Of a DNA stretch of 64,000 bases, positions 15,770 through 24,815 are shown piece after piece. The position numbers and the translations under genes are program-made. The stretch comes from Lapillicoccus jejuensis (GTDB taxonomy: Bacteria > Actinomycetota > Actinomycetes > Actinomycetales > Dermatophilaceae): positions 1,426,001 to 1,490,000 of the forward strand of contig NZ_VFMN01000001.1 in assembly GCF_006715055.1 (NCBI RefSeq), given 5' to 3'. How positions within the stretch are numbered: the stretch's first letter is position 1; each line of letters starts with the position of its first letter. Below the pieces are notes generated by a model. That model was not told the DNA's origin. It saw only the letters and a program-made list of their open reading frames with translations, and ran no database searches.

Positions 15770-17497
15770 TCAGGTGCGCGTCGGTGGTGTCGGTGGTGGG
15801 GCGTGCCAGGTGACGCCGGTGGGGGTGATGGGTGCGTGCAGGTCGTGGGTGTGGACGTGGGTGTGGTGGCGTCGGCAGAGCAGAGCGGCGTTGCTGCGGT
15901 CGGTGGTGCCGCCGCGCGACCACCACTGGACGTGGTGGACGTCGCACCAGGTGGCGGGGACGGTGCAGCCGGGGTAGGTGCAGTGCTTGTCCCGTCGCCA
16001 CACGATGAGGCGTTGGGCGGGGGTGAAGAGCCGCTTGGTGCGGCCGAGGTCGAGGACCTGTCCGTTGGTGCCGAGGATGGCGGGGATGATCCCGGCCTCG
16101 CAGGCGAGGCGGCGCACGGTCGCGGGGGAGAGGACCTCCCCGGTGGAGGTGATGCCGGCGCGGTCGAGGGCGCCGACCAGGGCGTCGAGGTCGATGGTGA
16201 CGAGCAGCTGGGTCTTGTCCCCGAGTCCGGGCCGCGGCCCGAACGCCGCCCCAGCACCCGCGCCAGCACCCGCCCCAGCACCAGCCTCAGCCTTCGGGTC
16301 AGCCGTGGTGTCGTCATCCCGCGAAGAGCCGGTCGAGCCGCCGGTCGAGCCGCCGGTCGAGCCGCCGGTCGAGCCGCCGCCGGGGACGCCGGGGTCTTCG
16401 CCGCCGGCGGCGACGGCGCGGTTGACGAGGTCGAGCAGGGCGTCGGCGCGCCGCGTCGCGGGTGAGCGGGGGTCGCTCATCTCACCCGGTTCCAGGGTGC
16501 CGTCCTGCAGCCGCCGCGGCGCGGACAGCGCGGAGACGGCGGCGTCGACGATCGCGGCGCCCTCGGGGTCCAGGGTCAGCTTGTACGAGGCGAGGCCGGT
16601 GGCGGAGGCGCCGCCGTCGATGCGGGTGAACGCCCGCGCCTGCCGGGCGCGGCGTTCGTCGTCCTCGAGGTCCTTCGCCGGTTTGACCACGGCGGCGGCT
16701 TCGCGCAGGTGTCGGGCCAGCCGCTTCGCGTCCACGCCCCGAGAGGACCCCGGAGCCTCGGTCTCACGCGCATCCGTGGAGCCGTCTGGTCGGACGTCGG
16801 GCAGGACGTCGGAGGCGCCGACGACGAGCCCGGTCACCCACGTCGTCAGGTCGTCTTCGTCGGCGACCGGTTGGATCTGCTGGGCGAACCGCACGATCTG
16901 CGCGGCCCGCCCGACCGGCAGCGCGGTGGAGAAGACCGCCTCCCGCACGACGTCCGCACCGGGCACGCGGTCCCGCGACGCGCCCCCGAGCTGTCCTGTG
17001 TCGGCGAGGACGGTGGTGGCCCTCGCCACCGTGACCGCGGCGGCGACGGTGTTGACCTCCGGCAGCGGCGCCCGTGCCCCCAGGGCCTGACGGGTGTAGT
17101 CCGCCACCGAGAACCCCGCCTCGGACGCCAAGCCCCGCGAGAGCACCTCACCGAGCAGGACCTGCTCGAGGACCTCCAACCGTGCCCGCGCCTCCCCGAC
17201 GTCCGCGAACGCGGCGAGGACCTGACCGGTCGACAGCCGGTACCCCTGCGACGTCGGCGTCGGTTCCGCCGCCGCCCGCAGGTGCGCCACCGCCACGGCG
17301 GTCGCGTCGGTCAGCAGCCGCTCAGCTCCGAGGTCACCCCGATCTTCAGGGGCGATGCCGTCACGCTGCTTCCCGAACCCCGCCGACCACTGCTCCGGCT
17401 CACCCAGGACGTCCCCGACCCGACGCCACGACCCCGCACCAGCGGACGCGGCAGCGGCGTCCGCCGCACCGCGCTCCGGGGTCAGGTCCTCGTCCAT
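15770..17497 (-). CDS. DUF222 and HNH endonuclease domain protein (13E12-repeat type)
   Basis: A 575-residue protein of the DUF222-HNH family, found in many copies in actinobacteria and related to the mycobacterial 13E12 repeat proteins. DUF222 spans about residues 90-330. A Gly-Ser-Thr linker (four GGST repeats) and an Ala-Gly run follow (about 375-420). The HNH domain is C-terminal: CTYPGCTVPATWCDVHH, WWSRGG, NAALLCRRHH, with all zinc cysteines and catalytic histidines present. The ATG at 17497 is followed by an acidic N-terminus. The family is suspected to be mobile or host-defence related, but substrates are unproven. The 12-bp repeats coding GGST are prone to length variation. Confidence 0.9.
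   Translation of the reverse strand: MDEDLTPERGAADAAAASAGAGSWRRVGDVLGEPEQWSAGFGKQRDGIAPEDRGDLGAERLLTDATAVAVAHLRAAAEPTPTSQGYRLSTGQVLAAFADVGEARARLEVLEQVLLGEVLSRGLASEAGFSVADYTRQALGARAPLPEVNTVAAAVTVARATTVLADTGQLGGASRDRVPGADVVREAVFSTALPVGRAAQIVRFAQQIQPVADEDDLTTWVTGLVVGASDVLPDVRPDGSTDARETEAPGSSRGVDAKRLARHLREAAAVVKPAKDLEDDERRARQARAFTRIDGGASATGLASYKLTLDPEGAAIVDAAVSALSAPRRLQDGTLEPGEMSDPRSPATRRADALLDLVNRAVAAGGEDPGVPGGGSTGGSTGGSTGGSTGSSRDDDTTADPKAEAGAGAGAGAGAGAAFGPRPGLGDKTQLLVTIDLDALVGALDRAGITSTGEVLSPATVRRLACEAGIIPAILGTNGQVLDLGRTKRLFTPAQRLIVWRRDKHCTYPGCTVPATWCDVHHVQWWSRGGTTDRSNAALLCRRHHTHVHTHDLHAPITPTGVTWHAPPPTPPTRT
16338..16386. repeat. 12-bp tandem repeat inside the DUF222-HNH gene
   Basis: Four near-perfect copies of GAGCCGCCGGTC run head to tail and encode the GGST repeats of the inter-domain linker. 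The copy number is likely to vary between strains. Confidence 0.8.
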
Positions 17498-17609
17498 GTC
17501 CCTACGCTAGAACCGACCACCGACAGCCCAAGCCGGCTGTTGCGCGCCAATCCCGGTGTTGCACAGCCGGATTCGCGACACAGAACAATTCGGACGTCTC
17601 GTCACCCTG

Positions 17610-17622
17610 GCGGATCATCCGC
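17610..17622. promoter_or_regulatory. Small palindrome in the DUF222-HNH upstream region
   Basis: GCGGAT-C-ATCCGC is a perfect 6-bp inverted repeat in the 149-bp gap between the DUF222-HNH start (17497) and the end of the diguanylate cyclase gene (17647). TTGTCA adjoins it on the minus strand and could be a -35 box. An operator role is a guess. Confidence 0.25.
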
Positions 17623-17646
17623 TTGACAAAACCGTAGGAGCCTCTG

Positions 17647-19908
17647 TCAGGCGACGGAGGATGAGCGACCCGCCGGCACGTCGAGCACCAGCCGGTCCTT
17701 GCCGAGCCGCTTGGCCCGGTACATCGCGGCGTCCGCGCGGCCGACCAGCTGCTCCGGGGTCGTCGTCGCGTCCGCCCGGGCGATGCCGACGCTCATCGAC
17801 ACGGTCACCTCGTGACCGTCCCACCGCACCGGTCGGGACACGGCTCGCGCCAGGCGACCCGCGAGGCGGGAGACCTCGTCGTCGGTCCCGATCTCCTCGC
17901 ACAGCACGAGGAACTCGTCACCACCGAGCCGGCCGACGGTGTCGACCGTCCGCACTGTCGCGCTGAGCCGGCGGGCGACCTCGACGAGGACCCGGTCGCC
18001 GGCGGCGTGACCGTAGGTGTCGTTGACGTCCTTGAAGCCGTCCAGGTCGCAGAAGAGCGCGTAGACGGCGCCGTCGCCCCGTCGCTGGCCGCGTGAGACC
18101 GCGGCACGGATCCGCTCGGACAGCAGGGTCCGGTTGGGCAGGTCGGTGAGGGCGTCGTACAGCGCCTGGTGGGTGAGCCGCCGCTCGGCCTCGCGCCGCA
18201 GGCTCACGTCCTCCGCCTGCAGCAGCAGGCAGTGGCCGAGCTCGGGGTCGGGCAGGTCGGTGACCGTGAGCAGGCACCACACCGTGCGGCCGTCGTGCGT
18301 ACGCAGCTCGCGCTCGGCCGTCACCGCGTGACCGGGTTCGCGGTGCGCCAGGTCGACCAGACCGCGGACGACGTCGCGGTCACCCGGGGCGAGCAGCTCG
18401 TCGACGGTCTCGGCCGCCGCGACGCCCTGGGCGCTGAGCCCGAGGACGGTGGCTACCGCCGAGTTCGCCTGGACGACCCGCCCCTCCAGCGTGAAGAGGA
18501 CGAGCGCCGCCGGGTCGGACTCGAAGATCGCCCGCGAGCGCGTCTCGCTGGCCAGCAGCGCAGCCTGCTGCGCCCGGGCCGCGGTGATGTCGTTCATGGC
18601 GACGACGGCGCCGAGCAGGTGCCCGTCCTCGTCGACCATCGACCGGCCGGAGCACTCCACCCGGGTCGCGGGCCGGTCCGCAGGGCTGATGACGATCTCG
18701 ACGTCGTCGACCGTGCCGTCGCGCAGGGCCCGCAGCAGCGGCACCCGGTCGGGGACGAGGACGGTCGTGCCGTCGTCCTCGAACAGGGCGAAGGACGTGC
18801 CGAAGCTGTCGGGGTCCTGCGCACCCGCGTCGTCGACGCCCATCCCGTGCCACGCCTGGGTGGCCCGGTTGAAGACGGTCAGCCGGCCCCTCTCGTCGCA
18901 CGCGACGATGCCGACGTCGATGCTGTCGAGCACGGCGTCGGTGAAGATCTGCCGGCGCCGCAGCTCCTCGTGGGCGGCGGTCAGCCGCTGCTCCGCGAGG
19001 ACCTGGTCGGTGATGTCGGTGACGGTCGCGATGAGCCGGTCCTCGACGCCGTCGTACGCACCGGGGCCGAGCACCCGCGCGACCCCGACGAGCACGGGCA
19101 GCGACCCGCCGTCGGACTGCCGGTAGCGGCGCCGCGCGAAGTAGGACAGGCGGCCGTCGAGGGTGCCCAGGTCCGCCTCCTGGCGGGCGCGCTCCTCGTC
19201 GTCCGCCAGCAGGTCCGCGGAGAGCGTCCCCAGCAGCTCGTGCCGCTCGTACCCGAGCATCCGGCAGAGGGTGGTGTTGACGTCGACGAAGGTGCCGTCG
19301 GGCAGGCACTCGGCCAGCCCGATGGGCGAGTGGTCGAAGAGCACCCGGATCCGGCGCTCCGAGCGCGCCACCGACTCGGCCGCCTCTCGCAGGTCGGCCT
19401 CGACCTGCTCGCGGACCTCGGCCTCGCGGGTGAGCAGGGCGGCCTGACGACGCAGCACCAGCTGGCCCGAGGCCTGGCGCCCGAGCATCCACAGCTGGTC
19501 GAGCTGAGCCTCGGTGAGGTGCCCCGGCCGCGGGTCCATGACGCAGAGGGTGCCGACGACCTCGTCCTCGACGACGAGGGGCACCCCCGCGTACGAGCGG
19601 ACGTACGGCGCCCCGGCGACCACCGCCCCGTCGGCGAACCGGGGGTCGAGCCGCGCGTCCTCGACGAGCAGGGGAGTCTCGTGCGCGACGACCCAGGCGC
19701 AGAAGGTGCCGTCCTTCGCCGTCTCGGAGGCGTCGAGCCCGCGGTGGGACTTGAAGAGCAGCCGGTCGCCGTCGACGAGGGTGACGAGCGAGATCTGCGC
19801 GTCGCAGAGCATCGCAGCGAGCCCGGTGAGGTCGTCGAAGTCCCGCTCCGGCGCCGCGTCCGGTCGGCCGGTGAGGGCGCAGGCCGACGTCACCACCACC
19901 TCGCTCAT
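17647..19908 (-). CDS. GAF-PAS-GGDEF diguanylate cyclase
   Basis: A 753-residue soluble sensor enzyme making cyclic di-GMP from two GTP. Order: N-terminal GAF domain (about 20-165), three PAS domains (about 185-300, 315-435 and 445-570) and a C-terminal GGDEF domain (about 580-745). The active site is canonical: GGDEF at 662-666, DLDGFKDVND and GHAAGD for metal and guanine. The inhibitory RxxD (RTVD) sits exactly five residues before GGDEF, so product feedback is likely. No EAL domain or membrane helix is present. A strong AAAGGGAGG ribosome site precedes the ATG at 19908. The signal is unknown; oxygen, redox or small ligands are typical for GAF-PAS. Confidence 0.93.
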   Translation of the reverse strand: MSEVVVTSACALTGRPDAAPERDFDDLTGLAAMLCDAQISLVTLVDGDRLLFKSHRGLDASETAKDGTFCAWVVAHETPLLVEDARLDPRFADGAVVAGAPYVRSYAGVPLVVEDEVVGTLCVMDPRPGHLTEAQLDQLWMLGRQASGQLVLRRQAALLTREAEVREQVEADLREAAESVARSERRIRVLFDHSPIGLAECLPDGTFVDVNTTLCRMLGYERHELLGTLSADLLADDEERARQEADLGTLDGRLSYFARRRYRQSDGGSLPVLVGVARVLGPGAYDGVEDRLIATVTDITDQVLAEQRLTAAHEELRRRQIFTDAVLDSIDVGIVACDERGRLTVFNRATQAWHGMGVDDAGAQDPDSFGTSFALFEDDGTTVLVPDRVPLLRALRDGTVDDVEIVISPADRPATRVECSGRSMVDEDGHLLGAVVAMNDITAARAQQAALLASETRSRAIFESDPAALVLFTLEGRVVQANSAVATVLGLSAQGVAAAETVDELLAPGDRDVVRGLVDLAHREPGHAVTAERELRTHDGRTVWCLLTVTDLPDPELGHCLLLQAEDVSLRREAERRLTHQALYDALTDLPNRTLLSERIRAAVSRGQRRGDGAVYALFCDLDGFKDVNDTYGHAAGDRVLVEVARRLSATVRTVDTVGRLGGDEFLVLCEEIGTDDEVSRLAGRLARAVSRPVRWDGHEVTVSMSVGIARADATTTPEQLVGRADAAMYRAKRLGKDRLVLDVPAGRSSSVA

Positions 19909-20022
19909 CCGGCCTCCCTTTGTCGACGGGCGGCGGATCCCACCGTCGGGAGAGCTCGCCCGTGCGCACCATCGGCCGGGGGTGGTCCCGTCTGAGGGTT
20001 CCCGTGTGAGCGTTTCCGCGCG

Positions 20023-20250
20023 CTACCCGCCCGTCCCGGTGACGTCGAGCAGCACCTTGCTCGCGACCGACCGGTCCCCGGCGAAGTCGAAGGCCTCCCG
20101 GGCCCGGTCGACGCCGACGACGTGCGGGACGACCGGCGCCACCGGTCGGCCGTCGGCCAGGAGCCGCAGCGCGTCGTCCAGCTCGTGGTCGAACCGGAAC
20201 GCGCCGCGCCGCTCGATCTCGCGGGTCACGAGAAGGTTGCCGGAGAAGGC
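20023..20250 (-). pseudogene. Remnant of a zinc-type dehydrogenase (L-idonate 5-dehydrogenase-like), C-terminal end only
   Basis: The minus strand encodes FSGNLLVTREIERRGAFRF, then DDALRLLADGRPVAPVV, DRAREAFDFA and SVASKVLLDVTG, which read as the last 70 residues of a medium-chain zinc alcohol dehydrogenase of the L-idonate/sorbitol type. The stop is intact, but no nucleotide-binding or catalytic domain exists upstream. The homologous sequence runs out within about 15 bp of the start of the hen1 gene at 20262. It looks like a host gene cut by arrival of the hen1-pnkp pair, or by a deletion at its edge. No own start is convincing. Confidence 0.65.
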
Positions 20251-20261
20251 ACGATGACCTC

Positions 20262-21728
20262 GTGCTGCTCACCCTCACCGCGACCGCCTCGCCGGGCCTG
20301 CCCGACGCGTCCGACCTGGGCTACCTGCTGCACAAGCACCCCGAGCGCGTCCAGCAGCTCGACTCCTCGGTCGGTCTCGCGCACGTGCTCTACCCGGAGG
20401 TCTCGCGCGAGCGGTGCACCGTGCTGCTGCTGCTCGAGGTCGACCCGGTCGGGCTGGTGCGCGGCACCCGGTTCGCCGTCGACGGCTTCGCGCTCGGCCA
20501 GTACGTCAACGACCGCCCGTACGCCGCCTCGTCGCTGCTCGCCGTCGCCCTGGGCCGGGTCTTCCGCACCGCCGTCGCCGGGCGGTGCGCCGCGCGCCCC
20601 GAGCTGGTCGACGTCCCCCTCGACCTCGAGGTCCACGTCCCCGCGCTGCCCGCCCGGGTGGGGAGTGGGACAGCCGGTGGCGCGGGCGGCGCGGACCTCG
20701 TCCGGCGCCTCTTCGGGCCGCTCGGCTGGGAGGTCGAGGCGCGCGAGGTGCCGCTCGACGACGAGCACCCGGAGTGGGGCGGGTCGCCGTACGTCGACCT
20801 GCGGCTGCACGGCACCCACCGGCTCGCCGACGCGCTCGGCCACCTCGTCGTCCTGCTGCCCGTCCTCGACGGGTCGAAGCACTACTGGGTGAGCAGCGAC
20901 GAGGTCGACAAGCTCGTGCGCACCGGCGGAGGCTGGCTGGCCACCCACCCGGACCGCGACCTGGTGATGCACCGCTACCTGGCCCGGCAGCGTTCGCTGG
21001 TCCGCGAGGCCACCGCCCGGCTCGACGCGCTCGACGACACCCCGGAGCCGGACGTCGTGGACGCCGACGCCGATGCCGACGCCAGAGGACCCGAGGCACC
21101 CCTCGCGGTCCAGCGCCGCGACGCCGTCGCCGCCACCCTGCGCCGGCTCGGCGCCCGCTCGGTCGTCGACCTCGGCTGCGGCGAGGGCGCCCTGCTCTCC
21201 GTGTTGCTCGACGACCCGGCCGTCACCCGGGTCGTCGGCGTCGACGCCTCGGTCACCGTGCTGCAGCGGGCGGCCACGCGACTCCGGCTGGACCGGATGC
21301 CCGACCGCCGCCGCGAGCGCCTGGAGCTGCGGCAGTCGTCGGCGACGTACCGCGACCCCGCCCTCGCCGGCGCGGACGCCGTCGTCCTCATGGAGGTCGT
21401 CGAGCATGTCGACCCCGAGCGGCTGCCCGAGCTGGCCCGGTCCGTGCTCGCGCACGCGCGGCCGGCCCACGTCGTCCTCACGACCCCGAACGCCGAGTAC
21501 AACGTGCTCTACCCGGCGCTGCCCGCCGGCGCGGTGCGCCACCCCGACCACCGGTTCGAGTGGACCCGGGCCGAGCTGGCCGCGTTTCTCGAGGACGTCG
21601 GGGCCACGTACGGCTACGCGGTGGAGGTCACGGGCGTCGGCCCGCAGGACGCGACGTACGGCGCCCCGACCCAGCTCGCCGTCCTCACCCGCCTCGACGT
21701 GCCGCCCGACCAGGAGGTGTCCGCATGA
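20262..21728 (+). CDS. hen1: 3' terminal RNA ribose 2'-O-methyltransferase Hen1
   Basis: Bacterial Hen1 adds a methyl group to the 2'-OH of the 3' end of cut RNA before Pnkp re-seals it, protecting repaired tRNA from a second ribotoxin hit. The 488-residue protein has the N-terminal Pnkp-ligase-activating domain (about 1-245), an acidic linker and the C-terminal methyltransferase (about 285-475). The SAM loop is VVDLGCGEGALL, and the metal-binding set lies in LMEVVEHVDPERL and HPDHRFEW. GTG 20262 is the start. Its stop overlaps the pnkp ATG (ATGA), as in other Hen1/Pnkp cassettes. Confidence 0.95.
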   Translation: MLLTLTATASPGLPDASDLGYLLHKHPERVQQLDSSVGLAHVLYPEVSRERCTVLLLLEVDPVGLVRGTRFAVDGFALGQYVNDRPYAASSLLAVALGRVFRTAVAGRCAARPELVDVPLDLEVHVPALPARVGSGTAGGAGGADLVRRLFGPLGWEVEAREVPLDDEHPEWGGSPYVDLRLHGTHRLADALGHLVVLLPVLDGSKHYWVSSDEVDKLVRTGGGWLATHPDRDLVMHRYLARQRSLVREATARLDALDDTPEPDVVDADADADARGPEAPLAVQRRDAVAATLRRLGARSVVDLGCGEGALLSVLLDDPAVTRVVGVDASVTVLQRAATRLRLDRMPDRRRERLELRQSSATYRDPALAGADAVVLMEVVEHVDPERLPELARSVLAHARPAHVVLTTPNAEYNVLYPALPAGAVRHPDHRFEWTRAELAAFLEDVGATYGYAVEVTGVGPQDATYGAPTQLAVLTRLDVPPDQEVSA

Positions 21729-24295
21729 CCGACACCCCGCGCACCCCTGTCGTCACCGTCCCCGAGCTGTCGCTCGTCGCGCTCGTCGGCGCGTCGGGCA
21801 GCGGCAAGTCGACCTTCGCCGCCCGCCACTTCGCGCCGTACGAGGTCGTCTCGAGCGACGCCTGCCGCGGGATGGTGTCGAACGACGAGGACGACCAGTC
21901 GGCCTCGGCCGACGCCTTCGGGCTGCTCGGCGAGATCGTCGCGCGGCGGCTGCGCCGCGGGTTGCTCACCGTCGTCGACGCCACCAACGTCACCCGCGAC
22001 TCGCGCGCGCAGCTGGTCGCGCTGGCCCGCGCGCACGACGTGCTGCCCGTCGCCGTCGTCCTCGACGTGCCGGTGTCCGTCGCCGCCGAGCGACAGGCCG
22101 CGCGGCCCGGCCGCGGGATCGACCGGCGCGTCGTGCAGCGCCACCACGACCAGCTGCGCCGCTCCCTGCGCGGGCTCGAGCGCGAGGGGTTCCGCGTCGT
22201 CCACGTCCTGCACGGCGTCGACGAGGTCGACGCGGCGACGGTGGTCCGCGAACGGCTGCGGGGCGACCGGCGCGACGACCACGGCCCCTTCGACGTCGTC
22301 GGCGACGTGCACGGCTGCCTGCCCGAGCTGCTCACCCTCCTCGACCGCCTCGGGTACGACGTCGTCCGCGACGACGCGGGTCGCGCGGTCGACGCGGTGC
22401 ACCCGCAGGGCCGTCGCGTCGTGTTCCTCGGCGACCTCGTCGACCGCGGGCCCGACTCGCCGGGCGTCCTGCGCCTGGCCATGGGGATGCACGCGGCCGG
22501 GCACGCCCTCGCCGTCCCGGGCAACCACGAGCACAAGCTCGTCCGCGCGCTCGACGGTCGGGAGGTCACCGTCAGCCACGGCCTGGAGACGACGCTCACC
22601 CAGCTGGAGGGCGAGAGCGAGGAGTTCCGGGGCGCCGTCCGGGCGTGGTGCCACGACCTCGTCTCGCACCTCGTCCTCGACGACGGCCGGCTCGTCGTCG
22701 CGCACGCCGGCCTCAAGCAGGAGTACCAGGGGCGCGCGTCGGGCCGGGTGCGCTCGTTCGCCCTCTACGGCGACACGACCGGCGAGACCGACGAGTTCGG
22801 CCTGCCGGTGCGCTACCCGTGGGCGCAGGACTACCGCGGGTCGGCGACGGTGCTCTACGGGCACACGCCGACACCGCGCGTCGAGTGGGTCAACGACACG
22901 GCGTGCCTCGACACCGGCTGCGTCTTCGGCGGTCACCTCACCGCCCTGCGCTACCCCGAGCGCGAGCTCGTCCAGGTGCCGGCGGAGCGCGTGCACTACG
23001 AGCCGGCGCGGCCTTTCCCGACGGCCGGCTCGCCGATCGACGCCGGTCGTGGCGCAGGAGACCTCTTCCTGGACGACGTCCTCGGACGTCGCTCGGTCGA
23101 GACCGGCCACCACGGTCGCATCACCGTCCGCGAGGAGCAGGCGGCCGCCGCCCTCGAGGTGATGAGCCGCTTCGCCCTGCCGCCGCGCTGGCTGCCGTAC
23201 CTGCCGCCGACGATGTCGCCGGTCGCGACGTCGAGCGAGACGGGACTGCTGGAGCACCCCGCCCAGGCCTTCTCGGCGTACGACGACGCCGGCGTCGCCA
23301 CGGTGGTCGGCGAGGAGAAGCACATGGGCTCGCGCGCGGTCGTCGTCCTCGCCCGCGACGAGGAGGTGGCCACGGAACGGTTCGCCGCCCTCGCTGGGGA
23401 GACCGGGGCGCTCTACTCCCGCACCGGGCGCGCGCTGCTCGACCGTCCGCTCACCGAGGCGCTGCTGGCACGGCTGCGCTCGGCCGTCACCGCCACGGGG
23501 CTGTGGGACGAGCTCGGCACCGGCTGGCTGGTCCTCGACGCCGAGCTGCTCCCGTGGTCGCTCAAGGCGGGTCCGCTCCTGCGGCAGCAGTACGCCGCCG
23601 TCGGGGCGGCCGCCGGCGCCTCCCTGCCCGCCGCCGTCGCGGCGCTCGAGCAGGCGGCGGCGCGGGGGCTCGACGTCGACGGGCTGCTGGCCCGCACCCG
23701 GGGCCGGGTCGACGACGCGGAGGCGTACGTGGCCTCGTACCGGCGCTACGTCCGGCCCACCGACGGTCTGGACGGGGTCGAGCTGGCGCCGTTCCAGGTC
23801 CTTGCCTGGGACGGTGGTCTCGGGAGCGAGCGCGACCACCTCTGGCACCTCGACGTGGCGGACCGGCTGGCCGCGGCGGACCCCGTCCTCGTGCGCCCGA
23901 CGCGTCGCGTCGTCGTCGACCTCGCCGACGAGGCCTCGCGCGCGGCCGGGGTGCGGTGGTGGGAGGAGCTCACCGCCGCCGGAGGCGAGGGGATGGTCGT
24001 CAAGCCGGTCGCGAACCTCGTCCGCGGCCCGAAGGGGCTCGTCCAGCCCGGCCTCAAGGTGCGCGGCCGCGAGTACCTGCGGATCATCTACGGCCCGGAG
24101 TACACCCGGCCGGAGCACCTCGAGCGGCTGCGCGACCGGCAGCTCGGCCACAAGCGGTCGCTGGCGCTGCGCGAGTACGCCCTCGGCCTGGAGTCGCTGC
24201 AGCGGCTCGTCGACGGCGCGCCGCTGTGGCGGGTGCACGAGCCGGTCTTCGCCGTCCTCGCCCTCGAGTCGGACCCGGTCGACCCGCGGCTCTAG
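21725..24295 (+). CDS. pnkp: Polynucleotide kinase-phosphatase-ligase Pnkp (RNA repair)
   Basis: An 856-residue trifunctional RNA end-healing and sealing enzyme. The N-terminal 5'-kinase has P-loop GASGSGKST at residues 22-30. The central metallophosphoesterase has GDVHG at 193-197, then GDLVDRGP and GNHEHK, and removes 2',3'-cyclic phosphate. The C-terminal adenylyltransferase ligase has the nucleotidyl lysine at 532 (EEKHMGSR) and a late EGMVVKP motif. This ligase needs Hen1 for full sealing, and hen1 is directly coupled upstream. The stop lies 1 bp from the stop of the convergent membrane gene. Likely substrates are tRNAs cut by ribotoxins. Confidence 0.95.
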   Translation: MTDTPRTPVVTVPELSLVALVGASGSGKSTFAARHFAPYEVVSSDACRGMVSNDEDDQSASADAFGLLGEIVARRLRRGLLTVVDATNVTRDSRAQLVALARAHDVLPVAVVLDVPVSVAAERQAARPGRGIDRRVVQRHHDQLRRSLRGLEREGFRVVHVLHGVDEVDAATVVRERLRGDRRDDHGPFDVVGDVHGCLPELLTLLDRLGYDVVRDDAGRAVDAVHPQGRRVVFLGDLVDRGPDSPGVLRLAMGMHAAGHALAVPGNHEHKLVRALDGREVTVSHGLETTLTQLEGESEEFRGAVRAWCHDLVSHLVLDDGRLVVAHAGLKQEYQGRASGRVRSFALYGDTTGETDEFGLPVRYPWAQDYRGSATVLYGHTPTPRVEWVNDTACLDTGCVFGGHLTALRYPERELVQVPAERVHYEPARPFPTAGSPIDAGRGAGDLFLDDVLGRRSVETGHHGRITVREEQAAAALEVMSRFALPPRWLPYLPPTMSPVATSSETGLLEHPAQAFSAYDDAGVATVVGEEKHMGSRAVVVLARDEEVATERFAALAGETGALYSRTGRALLDRPLTEALLARLRSAVTATGLWDELGTGWLVLDAELLPWSLKAGPLLRQQYAAVGAAAGASLPAAVAALEQAAARGLDVDGLLARTRGRVDDAEAYVASYRRYVRPTDGLDGVELAPFQVLAWDGGLGSERDHLWHLDVADRLAAADPVLVRPTRRVVVDLADEASRAAGVRWWEELTAAGGEGMVVKPVANLVRGPKGLVQPGLKVRGREYLRIIYGPEYTRPEHLERLRDRQLGHKRSLALREYALGLESLQRLVDGAPLWRVHEPVFAVLALESDPVDPRL

Positions 24296-24296
24296 G

Positions 24297-24737
24297 TCAC
24301 GCGGCCTCGTCGGGACGCACCGCGACGTCCGCCACCACGGGGGCGACGGGGGCGACGACGGGTGCGACGACGGGTGCGACGACGGGTGCGACGACGGTGC
24401 GGGCCAGGACGGTCGGCTCCGGGGCGACGGGGCGTCGTCCGCGCAGGACGTCGGCCACCGAGCGCACGCCGCACAGCGGGACCTCGAGGACGGCCAGGCC
24501 GAGCACGAGGACGAGCGTCGCGAGCGCGTTGACCGCGACGACGTCGCGGCCGGGCAGCACGAAGGAGGCGACGAGCAGGACGAGCGCGAGCAGCGTCGCG
24601 GCGAGGACCGGCATCAGCCCGTACGACGCGTCGCGGCGTCGCAGGCTGCCGACGACCCGCACCAGCCACGCGGCGAGCGTGGCGGCCGGGAGCAGGAACC
24701 ACGTGAGCGCCTCGGCCCCTCCCGCGAACTGACCCAT
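24297..24737 (-). CDS. Small multi-pass membrane protein with tandem-repeat tail
   Basis: A 146-residue protein with about three predicted transmembrane helices (LTWFLLPAATLAAWLV, PVLAATLLALVLLVASFV, ALATLVLVLGLAVLEV) and a cytoplasmic or periplasmic tail made of repeated VVAP units. The ATG at 24737 is preferred to one 63 bp upstream because it puts the first helix at the N-terminus. The tail repeat is encoded by 12-bp tandem copies (24355-24396). No family was recognised. Confidence 0.6.
   Translation of the reverse strand: MGQFAGGAEALTWFLLPAATLAAWLVRVVGSLRRRDASYGLMPVLAATLLALVLLVASFVLPGRDVVAVNALATLVLVLGLAVLEVPLCGVRSVADVLRGRRPVAPEPTVLARTVVAPVVAPVVAPVVAPVAPVVADVAVRPDEAA
24355..24396. repeat. 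12-bp tandem repeat coding VVAP units
   Basis: Head-to-tail copies of GACGACGGGTGC, about three and a half units, lie inside the C-terminal coding region of the small membrane protein. They preserve frame and probably vary in number. Confidence 0.75.
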
Positions 24738-24815
24738 GCCCCCAGTCTCCCGGGCGGTCCCGCACCGCGTCTCGGCGGACGGGACGCGGGTGCGGGGCAC
24801 GCGGGACGTGAGCGG

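Noticed and set aside
16338-16386. Short tandem repeats as a possible CRISPR array
   Set aside because: The repeats are 12 bp, directly adjacent, in frame and encode a linker; there are no spacers or cas genes.
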